9,075 nucleotides of DNA from Candidatus Bathyarchaeota archaeon. Lineage in GTDB: Archaea; Thermoproteota; Bathyarchaeia; RBG-16-48-13; GCA-020355125. The position numbers were made by a program, and so were the translations under genes. Positions 6,878 to 9,075 of the stretch are shown piece by piece (within the stretch, counting starts at the first letter, position 1; each line of letters opens with the position of its first letter). Under the pieces are notes generated by a model. The model was not told the origin of the DNA. It made no database searches and worked only from the letters and a program-made list of their open reading frames with translations. Location of the stretch: assembly GCA_026014905.1 (NCBI GenBank), contig JAOZHK010000269.1, positions 1-9,075 of the forward strand, given 5' to 3'.

Positions 6878-7450
6878 TTAGAGTCGAGGTTTACAAATAA
6901 TTTCTTTCACGATCATCTCAAAGAAACGATGTGTGTTGCTAGGTTGAACGACAAGGGCTGTATCAGCACCTCCACCTGATCCACCAATACCTATTACTTC
7001 TTCATCTGTGCGAATCAGTCCTGCATCAGCAGCCATAGATGTTATTTCACAGACAACTTTAACGCCCTGTCCGAAACGTCGGAGTACATGGGCGATAATT
7101 TCATCTACTTGAATCGTATTAAATTGGTGATGTACTGCCCGTCCTAATGTACCAAAAGCATGTGCTGCATGAAGGATAATACCTCCGTTGTGTTCGATGC
7201 ATCTTCGATACTCGGGGCGAAACCGTGACTCGTTCGCGTGACGGAATCCATATACACTGCCAACAACAATACATCGTTGTTTTTTGAATAGTTCCGATGC
7301 TATTACGCCTGTGGCTCCAGTTGATGACGCTATTACAATATTTTGAATTCCGAGGCACTCTGCGCGTTGTTTCGCGAGTTGCAGAGTTTTATCTGTGTTT
7401 TGTTTTCCTTGCTGCGAAAAATATGTAATTGATAATTCTTGATTTGGCAT
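6878..7450 (-). CDS. Stand-alone pyruvate-kinase C-terminal-like (PK_C alpha/beta) protein, copy 2
   Basis: This 190-residue protein belongs to the same family as the product at 263-847, with about 40 % identity by eye over the core and one short gap. Shared blocks are IVIASSTGATG (38-48), GFRHAN (68-73), GQG.KV.CEI..MAADAGL (127-145), GGSGGGADTAL (156-166) and HRFFEM (174-179), ending in ICKP. No pyruvate-kinase catalytic domain is present. The loops resemble phosphate-ligand binding loops of the pyruvate kinase C-terminal domain; the real ligand and role are unknown. It is soluble, with no signal or membrane segment. The ATG at 7450 has GAGG with a six-base spacer, a strong ribosome site. 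It lies between the UroD-type methyltransferase (115 bases upstream) and a DHA1-like permease (80 bases downstream), all co-oriented. Divergence of the copies argues for an old duplication or separate acquisition. Confidence 0.87.
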   Translation of the reverse strand: MPNQELSITYFSQQGKQNTDKTLQLAKQRAECLGIQNIVIASSTGATGVIASELFKKQRCIVVGSVYGFRHANESRFRPEYRRCIEHNGGIILHAAHAFGTLGRAVHHQFNTIQVDEIIAHVLRRFGQGVKVVCEITSMAADAGLIRTDEEVIGIGGSGGGADTALVVQPSNTHRFFEMIVKEIICKPRL

Positions 7451-7496
7451 AGTATTCCTCAGTTAAGTAATTTTGTGTGAACAATAAAGCTTGCGG

Positions 7497-7504
7497 ATAA
7501 TAAA
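7497..7504 (-). promoter_or_regulatory. Possible TATA element upstream of PK_C-like copy 2
   Basis: On the minus strand TTTATTAT lies about 50 bases before the ATG at 7450, and a second T-rich octamer (CTTTATTG, 7482-7489) lies nearer. Either could give this gene and the permease their own promoter, separate from the corrinoid/methyltransferase pair. This is a weak by-eye match. Confidence 0.3.
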
Positions 7505-7565
7505 GATATCACGTAACTCTGTGATGACTCCGAGCCAGCTACGGATGCATGGGCCGCGCATTATC

Positions 7566-8663
7566 TTAAATGATGGGATATGCACCTATCTGTTTCCAGG
7601 TAGAAAGCATCGCAAGGACGTTTTCACTACGGCATTGGTTGTGAATTGCATGACTCGCACTAAGCATATAGCCGCCTCCTTGAGCTCCTGCTTTAATGCA
7701 GTTCGTTGTCTCAATGGCTGTCGCTTCAGGGGTTCCTTGCACCAATGTGTTCAAACTGACATTACCGATGAGACTAATCTTATCTCCCCATCGCTCTTTC
7801 ATTTCACTGATAGTGATGCCCGCCGTCGATTCGAGTGGTTCGATTGCATCGTATCCCGCGTCTATAATGCCGGGCATTAGTGGACGAACGTCTCCACATG
7901 CGTGTTGGAATGCGGGAATTCCTCGTTTATGGATTTCAGACACCACGTGCTTCACCCAAGGTTGAATATGCTTCATAAAATGGTGAACAGAGAAGAAGGG
8001 GCCCGAATGATAGGCATAATCATCATATATAATAATTCCATCAGCCCCTTCATCGCTCGCCATCTTCACTCTAACGGCTGTTCGCAACGCCGAGTCACGG
8101 ATAATCTCATCAAGGAAACGAGGATTAGTGTATAAGTAACGGAGGAAATTGGGGATGCCACACGCTTCCATCACAAGTTCAACGACGCTTCCGGCTCCAA
8201 TCAACAGAAACAGATCATGGTCTTCAGAGATCTTCTTTGCCTCTCGGACACGATCAATTCGCCACTCTGTTACCGGAGGTGGACGCTGTGTCATAAATTC
8301 CTTATACTTTGAGGGGGTAGGTAAATAACCTCCCATATACGCTTCTGAGATTCCGCCAATCAAACGAGTGCTCTTAATGCGTCCGGTTTCATCAACATAC
8401 CGATCCTGATCCAGCTGCTGATTAAAGGTTGGATCCACTAATATTCCCATTTGCATGAAACTCAAATCAAACTTCTTTATGATATCTATCTGCGCTTTCA
8501 TATATCGCGTATAGCTTTTACTACTGGGCTTGCTCTGTGCTTTTGAAATAACTTGAGGCGAAAAAGATTTATCAAAGATAGCGGGATGTGGTGATCCGAA
8601 AAAGGGTACATGATCGGGTTCTTCCATGTTTATTGCAGCATAGACCCGATCCCTCGAGTTCAT
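7566..8663 (-). CDS. Uroporphyrinogen-decarboxylase-fold corrinoid methyltransferase (MtaA/MtbA-like superfamily)
   Basis: This 365-residue soluble protein starts like UroD-fold methyltransferases (MNSRDRVYAAINMEEPDHVP). The family moves methyl groups between a zinc-activated thiol or methylated substrate and the cobalt of a partner corrinoid protein. Visible landmarks are YDDYAYHSGPFFS at 213-225, the zinc-site HAC (254-256) within AFQHACGDV, the GNVS turn (300-303) and GGGYMLSASHAI at 329-340. The third zinc ligand is Cys in MtaA/MtbA; here that region reads SASH, with H338 or C344 as possible replacements, so this is probably a substrate-side or uncharacterised branch rather than a proven coenzyme M methylase. 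True UroD is unlikely given the corrinoid neighbour and the HxC motif. Its ATG overlaps the corrinoid gene's TGA as ATGA, implying coupled translation. Stop TAA. Substrate unknown. Confidence 0.88.
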   Translation of the reverse strand: MNSRDRVYAAINMEEPDHVPFFGSPHPAIFDKSFSPQVISKAQSKPSSKSYTRYMKAQIDIIKKFDLSFMQMGILVDPTFNQQLDQDRYVDETGRIKSTRLIGGISEAYMGGYLPTPSKYKEFMTQRPPPVTEWRIDRVREAKKISEDHDLFLLIGAGSVVELVMEACGIPNFLRYLYTNPRFLDEIIRDSALRTAVRVKMASDEGADGIIIYDDYAYHSGPFFSVHHFMKHIQPWVKHVVSEIHKRGIPAFQHACGDVRPLMPGIIDAGYDAIEPLESTAGITISEMKERWGDKISLIGNVSLNTLVQGTPEATAIETTNCIKAGAQGGGYMLSASHAIHNQCRSENVLAMLSTWKQIGAYPII

Positions 8664-9075
8664 TCTTGAGGTTTCCTTTTAGTCACCCAGGTCTGACACA
8701 TCGAGACACCGTCAACGGCATCTTTAGCTCGATAATCTGCACCAATTTGTTTTGCCACTTCATCCGTGAGGGTGGCTCCTCCAACAATCACTTTAACTGT
8801 ATCACGCAATCCCGCTTCTTGAAGCGCTTGAATAACCCGTTTCATCTCGGCGATACAAGGCGAAAGTAACGCTGAAAGACCGAGAACATCAGGTTTTTCA
8901 ACTCGCACTATTTCCACAAATCGAGTTTCAGGAACATCAATTCCTAAATCAATAACCGTGAATCCTGCGCCTTCCAAGAGAATGCTGACTAGATTCTTCC
9001 CGATATCATGCAGATCACCCTTCACGGTGCCAAGAACGACTTTACCTTTAGGAACACGATCTTTCTCTTTCAGAT
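8660..9075 (-). CDS. Methyltransferase corrinoid protein, C-terminal part (5' end outside window)
   Basis: The frame runs in from the right edge without a start and shows 137 whole codons ending at TGA (8660-8662). The visible part is the cobalamin-binding Rossmann-like domain. GKVVLGTV leads into the signature GDLHDIGKN, whose His is the lower cobalt ligand; then come LGLSALL (the S-x-L element) and VIVGGA (the GG element), so all three B12 contacts are intact. The C-terminal end (KDAVDGVSMCQTWV) is typical of small corrinoid proteins partnering MtaB/MtbB/MttB-type or O-demethylase systems. Full relatives are near 210-220 residues with an N-terminal helical cap, which should lie beyond the window. 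An internal GTG at 9025 is not the start. It overlaps the methyltransferase by four bases and should carry its methyl group. Confidence 0.93.
   Translation of the reverse strand, partial: LKEKDRVPKGKVVLGTVKGDLHDIGKNLVSILLEGAGFTVIDLGIDVPETRFVEIVRVEKPDVLGLSALLSPCIAEMKRVIQALQEAGLRDTVKVIVGGATLTDEVAKQIGADYRAKDAVDGVSMCQTWVTKRKPQE

Noticed and set aside
7491..7880. Open frame of 129 codons on the plus strand.
   Set aside because: Most of it lies antisense to the methyltransferase gene, whose motifs are clear; composition is irregular and Cys/Arg/His-rich, as in shadow frames.
7566..8663. A haem-pathway uroporphyrinogen decarboxylase.
   Set aside because: The HxC zinc motif, the coupled corrinoid gene and the absence of haem genes favour a methyltransferase of the same fold.

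Overview
The window reads as part of an archaeal chromosome, probably from an anaerobe. Signs are TATA-like boxes upstream of several genes, GAGG-type ribosome binding sites, free-standing pyruvate-kinase C-terminal-domain proteins of a kind common in archaea, and a corrinoid protein/UroD-type methyltransferase pair as used in methyl-group metabolism. GC looks moderate, a little under half by eye. I cannot name the lineage; an Asgard or Bathyarchaeia-like genome would fit but is not shown. No rRNA, tRNA, CRISPR array, insertion sequence or phage gene is visible.

Layout. (1) 1-2160, plus strand: the 3' end of an MFS permease, a stand-alone pyruvate-kinase-C-like protein (copy 1) and a complete 12-helix MFS permease. 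(2) 2209-4207, minus strand: a complete family X DNA polymerase with Pol-beta-like and PHP modules (PolX), followed by a small helical-protein gene that seems frameshifted at a (CG)5 run. (3) 4208-4526: a divergent intergenic region with TATA-like elements and short palindromes. (4) 4527-5498, plus strand: an old-yellow-enzyme-type flavin oxidoreductase with a GTG start. (5) 5499-5594: a convergent intergenic region with hairpins. (6) 5595-9075, all minus strand: in transcription order a corrinoid protein (truncated by the window), a UroD-fold methyltransferase overlapping it by ATGA, a second pyruvate-kinase-C-like protein (copy 2), and a DHA1-like MFS permease.

How the genes may work together. 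The minus-strand set suggests handling of a methylated small molecule: the UroD-fold enzyme moves a methyl group to or from the cobalt of the corrinoid protein, and a permease imports a substrate or exports a product. The pyruvate-kinase-C-like proteins have no known reaction. They occur twice here, each beside an MFS gene on the same strand, which makes the 'orphan PK_C domain + MFS' pairing the most interesting candidate for an undescribed module. The oxidoreductase and PolX look independent of it. Substrates cannot be read from the sequence.
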